Below, piece after piece: positions 26,142 through 36,144 of a DNA stretch of 64,000 bases. Within the stretch, counting starts at the first letter, position 1. Every line of letters starts with the position of its first letter. The notes below the pieces were generated by a model. That model had not been told where the DNA came from, searched no databases, and was given only the letters and a program-made list of their open reading frames with translations. Origin of the DNA: Thalassotalea fonticola. Its GTDB lineage: Bacteria > Pseudomonadota > Gammaproteobacteria > Enterobacterales > Alteromonadaceae. The stretch lies in contig NZ_CP136600.1 in NCBI RefSeq assembly GCF_032911225.1, positions 372,001 through 436,000 of the forward strand, given 5' to 3'. Both the position numbers and the translations under genes were made by a program.

Positions 26142-26825
26142 ATGAACTTTAAAAACCCAGCAAGAAAAGCACCAGTTACCACTGCCGATAAAATATTTGA
26201 AACCATGCAACATGAAATTGTTGAAGGGGAAATAATCGCGGGTAGCAAAATAAGTGAGCCAGAACTTGCTAAAAAATATCAAGTAAGTCGCTCAACTCTT
26301 CGTGAAGCCTTAAACCGTTTAGAAAAATGTCATTTAATAGAGCGAAAAGCCAATGTAGGTTCACGCGTTGTTGAATGTACCGTCAAAGGCTTGCTAGAAA
26401 TATATGTCGTTCGTGAAGCACTAGAAGGTATGGCTTGTCGTTTAGCTGCTAACCAAATGAAAGATGATGAAATACAAGAGCTGCAAACAATCCTTGCTGC
26501 TCATGGCCAAGAAAAACAACTTCAAGATGGCATCGCTTATTATCAGGAAGAAGGGGATTTAGATTTTCATTATCGAGTGATTCAAGGCAGTAACAATCAA
26601 CAACTAATCAATATTCTTTGTGGTGAACTATATCACCTTGTACGTATGTATCGTTGCCAGTTTGGCATGAACAGCCCGCGTGCAAGTCGTGCTTATGGTG
26701 AGCACAAAGCAATTTTACATGCGATAGCTGATAGAGATGGTGAATTGGCAGAAATGCTGATGCGCCGACATATTGCAGCATCGCGCAAAAATATCGAAAG
26801 AAAACTAGAACAGGAAAGTGAATAA
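26142..26825 (+). CDS. GntR-family (FCD) transcriptional regulator of the methylcitrate cluster
   Basis: The 227-aa protein has a winged-helix N-terminus with [20 protein letters not shown] (about residues 50-70), then an FCD effector domain containing the metal or ligand residues Asp/His in [11 protein letters not shown] and a late His in [10 protein letters not shown]. It is first in an operon with prpB, whose ATG follows one base after its stop. In Shewanella and relatives a GntR-type regulator, rather than the sigma-54 PrpR of enterics, sits here and is thought to respond to a methylcitrate-cycle intermediate. Palindromic TTGTCGACAA sites upstream are the likely operators. Confidence 0.9.
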   Translation: MNFKNPARKAPVTTADKIFETMQHEIVEGEIIAGSKISEPELAKKYQVSRSTLREALNRLEKCHLIERKANVGSRVVECTVKGLLEIYVVREALEGMACRLAANQMKDDEIQELQTILAAHGQEKQLQDGIAYYQEEGDLDFHYRVIQGSNNQQLINILCGELYHLVRMYRCQFGMNSPRASRAYGEHKAILHAIADRDGELAEMLMRRHIAASRKNIERKLEQESE

Positions 26826-26826
26826 T

Positions 26827-27717
26827 ATGACAACTCAATTATCTCCAGGTGCAAAATTTCGTTTAGCACTTCAAAACAACAAGCCACTACAAGTAGTAGG
26901 TACGATTAATGCGTATTGCGCAATGATGGCTGAGCAACTTGGTCACCAGGCTATATACCTTTCTGGTGGCGGTGTTGCCAACGCATCTTACGGTTTACCT
27001 GATTTAGGTATGACATCTTTAAATGATGTTGTTGCTGACGTACAACGTATTACTGCGGCGTCTAGTTTACCCTTGTTAGTTGATATCGACACAGGTTGGG
27101 GCGGAGCATTCAATATTGCTAAAACTGTTCGCGATATGGAAAAGGCCGGAGCAGCAGCGGTTCATATTGAAGACCAAGTAGCGCAAAAGCGTTGTGGGCA
27201 TCGTCCAAATAAAGAAATCGTATCAACTCAGGAAATGGTTGATCGTATTAAAGCCGCTGTTGACGCACGTACAGATAACGACTTCTTCATCATGGCTCGT
27301 ACAGATGCATTCGCTCAAGAAGGTTTAGAAGCTGCCCTTGAACGCGCTAAAGCATACGTTGCTGCTGGTGCTGACGGTATATTTGCCGAAGCGGTTAAAA
27401 CTGAAGAGCACTACCGTGCATTCACCGAAGCACTTGATGTACCAGTATTGGCAAATATTACAGAATTTGGTCAAACTGAACTTTGGAATAAAGAGCAATT
27501 AGGCGAGTGGGGCTGTGCAATGGTGCTTTACCCATTATCAGCATTTCGTGCAATGAACAAAGCCGCTGAGCTTGTTTATAAAACTTTACTAGCCGATGGC
27601 GACCAAAAAGCAGTAATTGATAACATGCAAACACGTATGGATCTTTATGATTACCTTGGTTACCACGATTACGAGCAAAAGCTGGATGCGCTTTTCTCTG
27701 AAGGCAAAAATAAGTAA
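26827..27717 (+). CDS. prpB: Methylisocitrate lyase
   Basis: Cleaves 2-methylisocitrate to pyruvate and succinate, the last step of propionyl-CoA detoxification. The 296-aa protein belongs to the isocitrate lyase/PEP mutase superfamily. VDIDTGWGG binds metal, the catalytic Cys loop is [12 protein letters not shown], and VHIEDQ and [10 protein letters not shown] follow. Start at 26827 ([11 protein letters not shown]), with AGGAAAG from the end of gntR as ribosome site. A GTG three codons upstream is possible but unneeded. Confidence 0.97.
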   Translation: MTTQLSPGAKFRLALQNNKPLQVVGTINAYCAMMAEQLGHQAIYLSGGGVANASYGLPDLGMTSLNDVVADVQRITAASSLPLLVDIDTGWGGAFNIAKTVRDMEKAGAAAVHIEDQVAQKRCGHRPNKEIVSTQEMVDRIKAAVDARTDNDFFIMARTDAFAQEGLEAALERAKAYVAAGADGIFAEAVKTEEHYRAFTEALDVPVLANITEFGQTELWNKEQLGEWGCAMVLYPLSAFRAMNKAAELVYKTLLADGDQKAVIDNMQTRMDLYDYLGYHDYEQKLDALFSEGKNK

Positions 27718-27797
27718 ACGATATTTAAAAGTTATAGAAACTTAAAATTTAAACAAAATTAATAGATACAAATATTTAAATTATTAGGAAAGAAATT

Positions 27798-28922
27798 ATG
27801 TCAGATAAAAAAATTGGTGGTGCAGGTCTACGTGGTCAAAGTGCCGGTGAAACAAAATTATGTACAGTGGGTCAATCGGGTTCAGGTTTAACTTATTGTG
27901 GTTACGATGTTGCAGACCTTGCCGAGAACTCTACATTTGAAGAAGTAGCTTACCTTTTATTCAACGGTGAATTACCAAATCAAGCAGAATTAGATGCTTA
28001 TAAAGCAGAACTACATGCAATGCGTGACTTACCACAAGCTCTTAAAGAAGTACTAGAGCGTATTCCTGCCGATGCTCACCCTATGGATGTTATGCGTACC
28101 GGTGCATCTTTCTTAGGAAACGTGGAGCCTGAAAATGATTTTTCAGAGCAACGCACTGCTGCTAACCGTTTACTTGCTGCATTCCCGGCAATTATGACTT
28201 ACTGGTATCGCTTCAGCCATGATGGTGTAAAAATTGATTGTGTTACTGAAGAAGAGTCTTTAGGTGGTCATTTCTTACGTCTTCTTAACGGTGAAGAGCC
28301 GTCTGCTCAACACAAACGTGTAATGGATGTATCACTTATTCTTTATGCTGAGCATGAGTTTAACGCTTCTACATTTACAGCTCGTGTTTGTGCATCTACA
28401 CTTTCTGACATGTTCTCATGTATTACTGGTGCTATTGGTACTCTTCGTGGTCCTTTACACGGCGGCGCAAACGAAGCAGCTATGGATATGATCTTAAAGT
28501 TCAACTCACCATCAGATGCTAAAGAGCAAATGGCAGGTATGTTAGAACGCAAAGAAAAAATTATGGGCTTTGGTCACGCAATTTACCGCACATCAGATCC
28601 TCGTAACGTTATTATCAAATCTTGGTCAGAAAAATTAGCGCAAGAAAATGGTGATACATCACTTTACGATATCTCTGTAGCCTGTGAAGAATTCATGTGG
28701 GATACCAAGAAACTATTCTGTAATGCTGACTTTTTCCATGCATCAACCTACAACTATATGGGTATTCCAACTAAACTATTTACACCAATTTTTGTGTGTT
28801 CACGTTTAACTGGTTGGGCAGCTCATGTAATGGAACAACGTGAAAATAACCGTATTATCCGCCCAAGCGCAGATTATACCGGTTCAGAACCACGTACTGT
28901 GGGTCCTATCTCTGAGAGATAA
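27798..28922 (+). CDS. prpC: 2-methylcitrate synthase
   Basis: Condenses propionyl-CoA with oxaloacetate. The 374-aa citrate-synthase-fold protein is shorter than the about 430-aa TCA enzyme and has the active-site His in RGPLHGGANEAAM, His in GFGHAIYRTSDPR and Asp in the DFFHAS region. GLTYCGYDVADLAE at the N-terminus matches PrpC. An AGGAAAG ribosome site lies 80 nt after prpB. It fits the gntR-prpB-prpC-acnD-prpF order of Shewanella-type clusters. Confidence 0.97.
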   Translation: MSDKKIGGAGLRGQSAGETKLCTVGQSGSGLTYCGYDVADLAENSTFEEVAYLLFNGELPNQAELDAYKAELHAMRDLPQALKEVLERIPADAHPMDVMRTGASFLGNVEPENDFSEQRTAANRLLAAFPAIMTYWYRFSHDGVKIDCVTEEESLGGHFLRLLNGEEPSAQHKRVMDVSLILYAEHEFNASTFTARVCASTLSDMFSCITGAIGTLRGPLHGGANEAAMDMILKFNSPSDAKEQMAGMLERKEKIMGFGHAIYRTSDPRNVIIKSWSEKLAQENGDTSLYDISVACEEFMWDTKKLFCNADFFHASTYNYMGIPTKLFTPIFVCSRLTGWAAHVMEQRENNRIIRPSADYTGSEPRTVGPISER

Positions 28923-29014
28923 TTATTTGCTCAACAGCTTAAATAAAACTTAATAATAGGGGAGCATAATATAATATTTATGGCCCCTTTTTAAAAACAT
29001 AGTGGAAGAACATT

Positions 29015-31618
29015 ATGAACTATGAATACCGCAAGCCTCTACCGGGTGCTAATATCGACTTCTTTGATACGCGTGCCGCGGTTGAAGCCATTACCCCTGG
29101 TAGCTATGCAAAATTACCTTATACATCACGTGTATTAGCTGAACAACTTGTTCGTCGTTGTGATCCTGCTACTTTAACTGATTCGTTAAAGCAAATTATA
29201 CAAAGTAAACAAGACCTGGATTTCCCTTGGTATCCTGCTCGTGTAGTTTGTCATGATATTTTAGGTCAAACAGCCTTAGTTGATTTAGCAGGTCTTCGCG
29301 ACGCTATCGCTGATCAAGGTGGCGATCCTGCTAAAGTTAACCCTGTTGTTCCTACACAGTTAATTGTTGATCACTCTCTGGCTGTAGAAGCTCCTGGTTT
29401 TGATCCTGAAGCATTCGATAAAAACCGTAGCATTGAAGACAGACGTAATGAACACCGCTTCCACTTTATTGAGTGGACTAAAACTGCCTTTAAAAATGTT
29501 GATGTGATCCCTGCCGGCAACGGTATCATGCATCAAATTAACTTAGAGAAAATGTCTCCTGTTATTCAAGCGCGTGACGGTGTTGCTTTCCCTGATACTT
29601 GTGTAGGTACAGATTCTCATACACCACATATTGATGCCTTAGGTGTTATTGCTATTGGTGTTGGTGGTTTAGAAGCTGAAACGGTAATGCTTGGTCGCCC
29701 ATCTATGATGCGCTTACCAAACATTATTGGTGTTAAGTTAACGGGTAAACGCAAGCCAGGTATCACAGCTACCGATATGGTATTAGCAATCACTGAATTC
29801 TTACGTAATGAAAAAGTAGTCTCTAGCTACTTAGAATTCTTCGGTGAAGGTACAAAAGATTTAACCATTGGGGACAGAGCAACTATCTCAAACATGACAC
29901 CAGAATACGGTGCATCTGCGGGTATGTTCTACATTGATGAACAAACCATTGATTACTTAAAAATTACCGGTCGTGAGCCTGAGCAAGTTTCTTTAGTAGA
30001 AACGTACGCTAAGCACACCGGTTTATGGGCCGATGATTTAGTTGAAGCACAGTATCCACGTGTTATCGAGTTTGATTTATCAACCGTTACTCGTAACTTA
30101 GCAGGTCCTTCTAATCCACATCGTCGTCTAGCAACTTCGGATTTAGCATCGAAAGACATTGCCAAAGACTTAGACGCTTGTAAGGCTGAAGAAGAGCAAG
30201 GCCTAATGCCTGATGGTGCTGTAATTATTGCAGCTATTACTTCATGTACTAACACATCTAACCCTCGTAACGTTGTTGCAGCTGGTCTTATTGCTAAGCG
30301 TGCAAACGAATTAGGTTTAGTGCGTAAGCCTTGGGTTAAATCGTCATTTGCTCCAGGTTCAAAAGTTGCGAAGCTTTATCTTGAAGAGTCAGGTTTATTA
30401 CCAGAAATGGAAAAGCTTGGTTTTGGTATTGTTGGTTATGCATGTACTACCTGTAATGGGATGTCAGGTTCACTTGATCCGAAAATACAGCAAGAAATCA
30501 TTGATCGCGATTTATATTCTACCGCGGTACTTTCTGGTAACCGTAACTTTGATGGTCGTATACACCCGCACGCGAAACAAGCGTTCTTGGCGTCACCACC
30601 ACTTGTTGTTGCTTACGCGATTGCCGGTACCATGCGTTTTGATATTGAAAAAGACATTCTAGGTCAAGATCAAAACGGTAACGACATTACGCTTAAAGAT
30701 ATTTGGCCAAGTGATGAAGAAATCGATGCAATAGTCGAATCAAGCGTTAAGCCTGAGCAGTTCAATAAAGTTTATACGCCAATGTTTGATTTAGGCGCAT
30801 TCGAACCAGCTGAAAGCCCATTATACGCTTGGGATGAAACCAGTACTTATATTCGCCGTCCGCCATATTGGGAAGGTGCATTAGCCGGTGAACGTACAAT
30901 GAAAGGAATGGTGCCATTAGCAGTCCTTGGTGACAACATTACTACCGATCATCTATCACCATCTAACGCTATTCAATTAAACAGTGCAGCAGGTGCTTAT
31001 CTAGATAAAATGGGCTTACCAGAAGCTGATTTTAACTCATACGCAACACACCGTGGTGATCACTTAACGGCACAACGTGCAACGTTTGCTAATCCGAAAC
31101 TTTTCAATGAAATGTGTAAAGATGATAACGGCGAAGTTAAGCAAGGCTCTCTAGCTCGTATTGAGCCAGAAGGTACTGAATCTCGTATGTGGGAAGCGAT
31201 TGAAACTTACATGCAGCGTAAACAGCCATTGATTATCATCGCGGGTGCTGACTATGGTCAAGGTTCATCACGTGATTGGGCTGCAAAAGGCGTTCGTCTT
31301 GCTGGTGTAGAAGTTATTGTTTCTGAAGGTTTCGAGCGTATTCACCGCACCAACTTAGTTGGTATGGGGGTACTACCATTAGAATTTACTAATGGTGAAA
31401 CTCGTCACACTTACAACATTGATGGCACTGAAACTTACGATGTTGCAGGAACTACTGCACCAGGCGCAGCAATGACTGTGATAATGACGCGTCGTAATGG
31501 CGAAGTAGTAGAGATCCCAGTGAAGTGTCGTTTAGATACAGCTGAAGAAGTTTCTGTTTACGCTGCTGGCGGAGTACTTCAGAAGTTTGCCAACGACTTC
31601 CTCGAGTCTAATGCCTAA
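29015..31618 (+). CDS. acnD: Fe/S-dependent 2-methylisocitrate dehydratase AcnD
   Basis: An 867-aa aconitase-superfamily enzyme that dehydrates 2-methylcitrate when working with PrpF, replacing PrpD. The [4Fe-4S] cysteines lie in ITSCTNTSNP and GYACTTCNGMSG. The swivel domain contains GADYGQGSSRDWAAKG. Length and presence beside prpF identify AcnD rather than AcnA. Two hairpins lie in the gap to prpF. The gene appears intact. Confidence 0.97.
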   Translation: MNYEYRKPLPGANIDFFDTRAAVEAITPGSYAKLPYTSRVLAEQLVRRCDPATLTDSLKQIIQSKQDLDFPWYPARVVCHDILGQTALVDLAGLRDAIADQGGDPAKVNPVVPTQLIVDHSLAVEAPGFDPEAFDKNRSIEDRRNEHRFHFIEWTKTAFKNVDVIPAGNGIMHQINLEKMSPVIQARDGVAFPDTCVGTDSHTPHIDALGVIAIGVGGLEAETVMLGRPSMMRLPNIIGVKLTGKRKPGITATDMVLAITEFLRNEKVVSSYLEFFGEGTKDLTIGDRATISNMTPEYGASAGMFYIDEQTIDYLKITGREPEQVSLVETYAKHTGLWADDLVEAQYPRVIEFDLSTVTRNLAGPSNPHRRLATSDLASKDIAKDLDACKAEEEQGLMPDGAVIIAAITSCTNTSNPRNVVAAGLIAKRANELGLVRKPWVKSSFAPGSKVAKLYLEESGLLPEMEKLGFGIVGYACTTCNGMSGSLDPKIQQEIIDRDLYSTAVLSGNRNFDGRIHPHAKQAFLASPPLVVAYAIAGTMRFDIEKDILGQDQNGNDITLKDIWPSDEEIDAIVESSVKPEQFNKVYTPMFDLGAFEPAESPLYAWDETSTYIRRPPYWEGALAGERTMKGMVPLAVLGDNITTDHLSPSNAIQLNSAAGAYLDKMGLPEADFNSYATHRGDHLTAQRATFANPKLFNEMCKDDNGEVKQGSLARIEPEGTESRMWEAIETYMQRKQPLIIIAGADYGQGSSRDWAAKGVRLAGVEVIVSEGFERIHRTNLVGMGVLPLEFTNGETRHTYNIDGTETYDVAGTTAPGAAMTVIMTRRNGEVVEIPVKCRLDTAEEVSVYAAGGVLQKFANDFLESNA

Positions 31619-31646
31619 ACGTTTATTTACACTGATAGCTGCATTG

Positions 31647-31684
31647 GCTGTACTCACTTGGTAAACCAAGTTCAGTGCAGCCGC
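31647..31684 (+). other. Long stem-loop after acnD
   Basis: GGCTGTACT and AGTGCAGCC form an outer stem, ACTTGGT and ACCAAGT an inner stem with an AA loop. No U-tract follows. It lies about 30 nt after acnD and may protect the 3' end of the upstream message. Confidence 0.6.
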
Positions 31685-31740
31685 CTTGCTCTTAGTGTAA
31701 ATAATTCGTATAGCATCAAACTCTATTGAGATAATTTTCA

Positions 31741-31766
31741 AATGGCACATTCTATGTGCCATTTTT
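31741..31766 (+). terminator. Terminator-like hairpin between acnD and prpF
   Basis: AATGGCACAT pairs with ATGTGCCATT around a TCT loop, followed by TTTG, so five T in a row follow the GC part. It lies 24 nt before the prpF ATG and could act as partial terminator or attenuator that lowers prpF relative to acnD. Confidence 0.55.
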
Positions 31767-31789
31767 GTAGATATATAAAGGACAAACTA

Positions 31790-32968
31790 ATGAGTTCAAT
31801 TCCTCAAGTAAAGATCCCTGCTACGTATATTCGTGGTGGTACATCAAAAGGTGTATTTTTTAATTTAACTGATTTACCTGATCGTTGTCAGGTACCAGGT
31901 GAAGCCCGCGATAACATGTTACTTCGCGTTATTGGTTCTCCAGATCCATACGGTAAACAAACAGACGGTATGGGTGGTGCCACATCAAGCACCAGTAAAA
32001 CGGTTATTTTAGCGAAAAGCGAAGTAGCAGATCACGATGTAGACTATTTGTTTGGTCAAGTGGCCATTGATAAAGCGTTTGTTGATTGGTCGGGTAACTG
32101 TGGTAATTTAACTGCTGCAGTTGGTTCTTTTGCGATTATGTCTGGTCTTGTAGATCCCGCCCGTATCCCTGAAAATGGTGTATGTACGGTTCGAATTTGG
32201 CAGAAAAACATTTCCAAAACCATTGTTGCGCAAGTACCAATTACAAACGGCGAAGTTCAAGAAACAGGGTGTTTTGAATTAGATGGTGTTACTTTTCCTG
32301 CTGCTGAAGTGCCTGTTGAATTTATAGCACCTGTAGACCCATCAGAGGCAATGTTTCCAACAGGTAATGTTGTTGATGATTTAGAAGTCCCTGGTATTGG
32401 CACATTTAAAGCCACAATGATCACCGCAGGCATACCAACTATTTTCTTAAATGCAGAAGAGATTGGTTACCAAGGTACTGAGCTACAAGAAGCGATTAAT
32501 GGCAGTGATGAGATCTTAAATTGGTTTGAAACCGTTCGTGCCCATGGCGCCATAAAAATGGGATTAATCAGTGATGTATCTGAGGCAAAAGCACGCCAGC
32601 ACACGCCTAAAGTAGCCTTTGTATCACCTGCTAAAGCGTATACTTCTTCAAGTGGTAAAGACATCACCGCGAGTGACATCGACTTAAATGTCCGTGCCTT
32701 GTCTATGGGTAAACTACACCATGCAATGATGGGCACAGCAGCTGTTGCCATAGGTACTGCTGCGGCAATCCCTGGTACTCTTGTTAACCTTGCAGCGGGC
32801 GGCGGTGAGCGTAACACTGTTACCTTTGGTCACCCATCAGGTACATTAAAAGTTGGCGCAGAAGCGGCTGAAGTAAATGGTGCTTGGACAGTTAACAAAG
32901 CTATTATGAGCCGTAGTGCACGCGTACTTATGGAAGGTTGGGTAAGAATTCCCGGAGATTCGTTTTAA
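31790..32968 (+). CDS. prpF: 2-methylaconitate cis-trans isomerase PrpF
   Basis: Isomerises the AcnD product so that aconitase can hydrate it. I start at ATG 31790 (MSSIPQVKIPATYIRGGTSK), with AAAGGA at 31777-31782. An upstream in-frame start would run through the hairpin. The 392-aa diaminopimelate-epimerase-like fold has GGTSKGVFF, GGATSSTSKTV and SGNCGNLTAAVG. It is last in the prp operon, before a strong terminator. Confidence 0.97.
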   Translation: MSSIPQVKIPATYIRGGTSKGVFFNLTDLPDRCQVPGEARDNMLLRVIGSPDPYGKQTDGMGGATSSTSKTVILAKSEVADHDVDYLFGQVAIDKAFVDWSGNCGNLTAAVGSFAIMSGLVDPARIPENGVCTVRIWQKNISKTIVAQVPITNGEVQETGCFELDGVTFPAAEVPVEFIAPVDPSEAMFPTGNVVDDLEVPGIGTFKATMITAGIPTIFLNAEEIGYQGTELQEAINGSDEILNWFETVRAHGAIKMGLISDVSEAKARQHTPKVAFVSPAKAYTSSSGKDITASDIDLNVRALSMGKLHHAMMGTAAVAIGTAAAIPGTLVNLAAGGGERNTVTFGHPSGTLKVGAEAAEVNGAWTVNKAIMSRSARVLMEGWVRIPGDSF

Positions 32969-33032
32969 AAAGCTAAGCTTTAAATGAATATGGTTGAGTA
33001 TGAATTAATATTTTCCTTGTAAGGAAATATCT

Positions 33033-33057
33033 AAAAGCGGACTATGTCCGCTTTTTT
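33033..33057 (+). terminator. Intrinsic terminator of the prp operon
   Basis: AAAAGCGGAC/GTCCGCTTTT stem with a TAT loop, followed by TT. A second hairpin (about 33008-33030, TTTCCTT/AAGGAAA) precedes it. Beyond it, 33061-33109 carries a short CACCATGGATGG fragment resembling part of the 24.4-kb palindromic unit. Confidence 0.88.
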
Positions 33058-33109
33058 GCACAAGGATGTGCTTACCCTTGCGCACCATGGATGGGGAAAA
33101 CGGAGTGCA

Positions 33110-34522
33110 TCAAAGTACTGATTTAATTAACTTGGTAGTAACTTGTTTTAATGCATTTAAACGTTGTCCAGTAAATGGGTGATTGAAGCTGATTCGTATG
33201 CTGTTTTTAAAATGTCCTGCGCTGGAAAACAATTGCCCTGGTGTTAAGATAATATTTTCTTTGAGTGCTTTTGAATACAACTTAGTGGTATCAACATGTT
33301 GTTCAAACTCAACCCAAAGCGCCAAACCACCGTTGGGAAGGGTATATTTTATTGAGACTGGACCATATTGCAATAAAGCACTGAGTAGTTGATTTCGATG
33401 TAGTAAAAGACTGTTTTTGAAACTGTTTATATGACGTTTAAAGTGGCCATTCACCATAAAGTCTGCAACGGCCTGTTGCTGCAATTGTCCGCTAGCCAAT
33501 TGACTGGTCAATTTTAAGCGAATTATTTTGTCATGCCATCGACCACCACTTACCCAGCCAATTCGTAAATCTCTTGAAAGACACTTTGAAAAAGAACTGC
33601 ATAAAATAACACGCTGCTCGGTATCAAATGATTTAACTGGTGGCAGGTTGCTATCAAAACCAAGCTCACCATATATATCATCTTCAATAACCGCTAAATT
33701 ATGCATGTTGGCTATATTTATCAGACGCTGACGATTATTTATTGGCATTAATGCACCTGTTGGTGTAGAAAATGAAGGCGTTACAACCACCGCAACGATA
33801 TCCCATTTTTCAGCGGCTTGTGCAAGCGCATTTAATTCTATGCCGGTATCACCTGATACCGGGATTTCAACTATATTCAATTGCAGTTGTTCTAACAATT
33901 GAATGATCCCATAGTACCCTGGGCTCTCTACAGCCACGGTATCTCCTGGCTTACAAACTGAAAATAGAGACAAAAATAAGCTGTGCTGACAACCCGAAGT
34001 GATGCAAAGGTCGCTTTCATTAATGAGAAAACCTCGATTACGGTAGCGTTCACGTATTTGTTTTCTCAAATTTAACAGCCCAATAGGGGAGTCATAATAG
34101 GAAGCTTTGATAAAAGGGCTGTTTTTGGTCGCTTTGTTAATGTCTTTTTGTAGTTGCAATAAGTACTTTGATTGATATTGTTCATTGGCACTAGGCAATA
34201 TGTCAAACGCTGCGCTGCGCTGCATAATGTCGTAAAAAATTTGTGGAATGGTTACTTCTACCGGTTGTATCTCTACATTTAACGGTACAGGTGCATCATT
34301 TTTTAAACCTTTAAACTTAACAAAAAAGCCCTGTCTTATTCGCGCTTCTATGTAGTCATTTCTTTCAAGATCTGCAAGCGCTTTTATTACCGTATTCTTA
34401 GACACATTATGGGTATTAGCCATTGTCCTTATTGACGGTAACTTTTCACCAAAACACAACTGGCCAGTATTTACCTGTGAAATGATCTTATTAGCAAGCG
34501 CTTGATACTTATTAACTGTCAT
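33110..34522 (-). CDS. MocR-type GntR/aminotransferase-fold transcriptional regulator
   Basis: A 470-aa chimera. The N-terminal GntR winged helix (about residues 1-75) includes LPSIRTMANTHNVSKNTV. A fold-type I aminotransferase domain follows, with the PLP Schiff-base Lys in SSFSKCLSRDLRIGWVSG and the Asp in IEDDIYGELGF. MocR proteins use PLP as sensor and often control vitamin B6, GABA, taurine or amino-acid genes. Three CTGTACC direct repeats upstream are candidate operators. The only divergent neighbour is ccoG; no obvious metabolic target is adjacent. Confidence 0.92.
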   Translation of the reverse strand: MTVNKYQALANKIISQVNTGQLCFGEKLPSIRTMANTHNVSKNTVIKALADLERNDYIEARIRQGFFVKFKGLKNDAPVPLNVEIQPVEVTIPQIFYDIMQRSAAFDILPSANEQYQSKYLLQLQKDINKATKNSPFIKASYYDSPIGLLNLRKQIRERYRNRGFLINESDLCITSGCQHSLFLSLFSVCKPGDTVAVESPGYYGIIQLLEQLQLNIVEIPVSGDTGIELNALAQAAEKWDIVAVVVTPSFSTPTGALMPINNRQRLINIANMHNLAVIEDDIYGELGFDSNLPPVKSFDTEQRVILCSSFSKCLSRDLRIGWVSGGRWHDKIIRLKLTSQLASGQLQQQAVADFMVNGHFKRHINSFKNSLLLHRNQLLSALLQYGPVSIKYTLPNGGLALWVEFEQHVDTTKLYSKALKENIILTPGQLFSSAGHFKNSIRISFNHPFTGQRLNALKQVTTKLIKSVL

Positions 34523-34549
34523 AAAACCTCTTTCGTTAACTTAAATGCT

Positions 34550-34587
34550 CTGTACCCATTGTATATCAATTGTCTGTACCTGTACCC
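34550..34587. promoter_or_regulatory. CTGTACC direct repeats between mocR-like gene and ccoG
   Basis: CTGTACC occurs at 34550-34556, 34574-34580 and 34580-34586. The 24-nt and 6-nt spacings are compatible with direct-repeat binding typical of MocR regulators. It lies between divergent starts and could control one or both genes. Confidence 0.5.
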
Positions 34588-34644
34588 AGAAAGTGTGAGG
34601 TTTTAAAATTACATAATTATTTTTCCTGCCTTCGGAGCCGTATA

Positions 34645-36012
34645 ATGGGCATTCGCAAAACAATTGACAAAAATCAGCTCATATTTCAAACAAAACATAT
34701 TGACGAAAAAATCTATGTTAAAGAGCAAAAAGGCTTCTATCAAAAAATTAGACGAAGCTTAAGCGTGTTTTTAATGTTGGCGTTTATAGGTATCCCGTTT
34801 ATTCATTACCAAGGAGAACAAGCTGTGCTGTTTGATGTGGCTGCCCAGCATTTAAAAGTGTTTAACTATTATTTTTATCCACAAGATCTGCTTATTTTTA
34901 CCTTCATTTTTATTATTGCAGCATTCGCCTTGTTTTATGTTTCGAGCAAGTATGGGCGTATATGGTGCGGTTTTATCTGTCCGCAAACGGTTTGGACCTT
35001 ATTGTTTTTATGGGTAGAGCACCGTATTGAAGGTAATCGTCAGCAACGCATCAAACTTGATAAACAAAAATTGAGCGGTGAAAAAGTTTTAAAAAAAGTC
35101 GCTAAGCATATTTCTTGGCAGGCTATTTCAGTGCTTACAGGAGTTGTATTTATGTCATACTTTGTCCCGGCAACCGATATATATACCGAGCTTTTTACTC
35201 TTAACGTCTCACCGCTTATTAGCGCTTGGGTAATGTTTTTTGCGTTATGTACTTATGTAAATGCGAGTTGGATACGCGAGAAAATGTGCCAACATATGTG
35301 CCCTTACGCGCGTTTTCAGTCAGTGATGTTCAATGAAACCACTAAGGTTGTTACTTATGACGAAATGCGTGGTGAGCAGCGAGGTCCGCGCAAGCTTAAT
35401 CAACCAAAACCGGATCATTTAGGGGATTGCGTCGACTGTAATTTATGCGTTGTTGTTTGTCCGGTAGGAATAGATATCCGCGATGGCTTACAATATGATT
35501 GCATTAGTTGCGGTCTGTGTATCGATGCTTGTGATGAAACGATGAAAAAGTTCTCCTATGCTAAAGGGTTAATTGGTTATAAAGGCGAAGCGGCATCTCG
35601 GTCTAAAAGCAAAGCTGATTATGGCTATATTGCATTAATCTTGATAAGTGTTACCTTTTTATTATTGTGGATCACTAATCGCAGTCAATTTGAAGTGTCG
35701 GTATTAAAAGATCGAAATGCCTTATACCGCATTAACAATGTTGGTGGTGTTGAAAACTCTTATCAAATTAAAATACTAAATAAAACCAATAAACCGACGG
35801 AATTTGAACTCGACAACATTGGGTTAGATAACTTTACCATTGATATGAGCAAAATCGTCATGGCACATGCGCAAACCTCATCTACGTTTACGGTAACCTT
35901 AATAGCGCCTGAAAATTATCAACAAAAGTTTAAACAGTTCGAATTTGTATTAAAAGATAAAACTGGAGAACATAAACCCGTTAAAATAAATTCTACTTTT
36001 CATTATCTATAA
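34645..36012 (+). CDS. ccoG: Cytochrome c oxidase accessory protein CcoG (FixG/RdxA)
   Basis: The ATG at 34645 is preferred: GGAG is 7 nt upstream and MGIRKTIDKNQ begins the conserved part. An upstream in-frame ATG at 34570 would add 25 residues and overlap the operator region. The 455-aa membrane protein has about five membrane helices, CGFICPQTVW and CQHMCPYARF cysteine pairs, then two 4Fe-4S motifs (CVDCNLCVVVCP and CISCGLCIDACD) and a periplasmic C-terminal Ig-like domain. CcoG reduces copper for cbb3 oxidase assembly. The usual ccoNOPQ neighbours are absent here. Confidence 0.95.
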   Translation: MGIRKTIDKNQLIFQTKHIDEKIYVKEQKGFYQKIRRSLSVFLMLAFIGIPFIHYQGEQAVLFDVAAQHLKVFNYYFYPQDLLIFTFIFIIAAFALFYVSSKYGRIWCGFICPQTVWTLLFLWVEHRIEGNRQQRIKLDKQKLSGEKVLKKVAKHISWQAISVLTGVVFMSYFVPATDIYTELFTLNVSPLISAWVMFFALCTYVNASWIREKMCQHMCPYARFQSVMFNETTKVVTYDEMRGEQRGPRKLNQPKPDHLGDCVDCNLCVVVCPVGIDIRDGLQYDCISCGLCIDACDETMKKFSYAKGLIGYKGEAASRSKSKADYGYIALILISVTFLLLWITNRSQFEVSVLKDRNALYRINNVGGVENSYQIKILNKTNKPTEFELDNIGLDNFTIDMSKIVMAHAQTSSTFTVTLIAPENYQQKFKQFEFVLKDKTGEHKPVKINSTFHYL

Positions 36013-36056
36013 AAAAATAGTATTTATTTATTTACCATTACTTAAATCGTTACTTT

Positions 36057-36100
36057 ATAAAGACATCAATAATTTTAATTTATTGATGTCTTTATATTTT
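36057..36100 (+). terminator. Intrinsic terminator of ccoG
   Basis: A perfect 16-bp stem ATAAAGACATCAATAA/TTATTGATGTCTTTAT with a 7-nt loop, then ATTTTAT. The stem is AT-rich but long. Confidence 0.7.
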
Positions 36101-36144
36101 ATAGAAGAAAAAATATATTATACTGAGATCAGAAATGACGTTTT

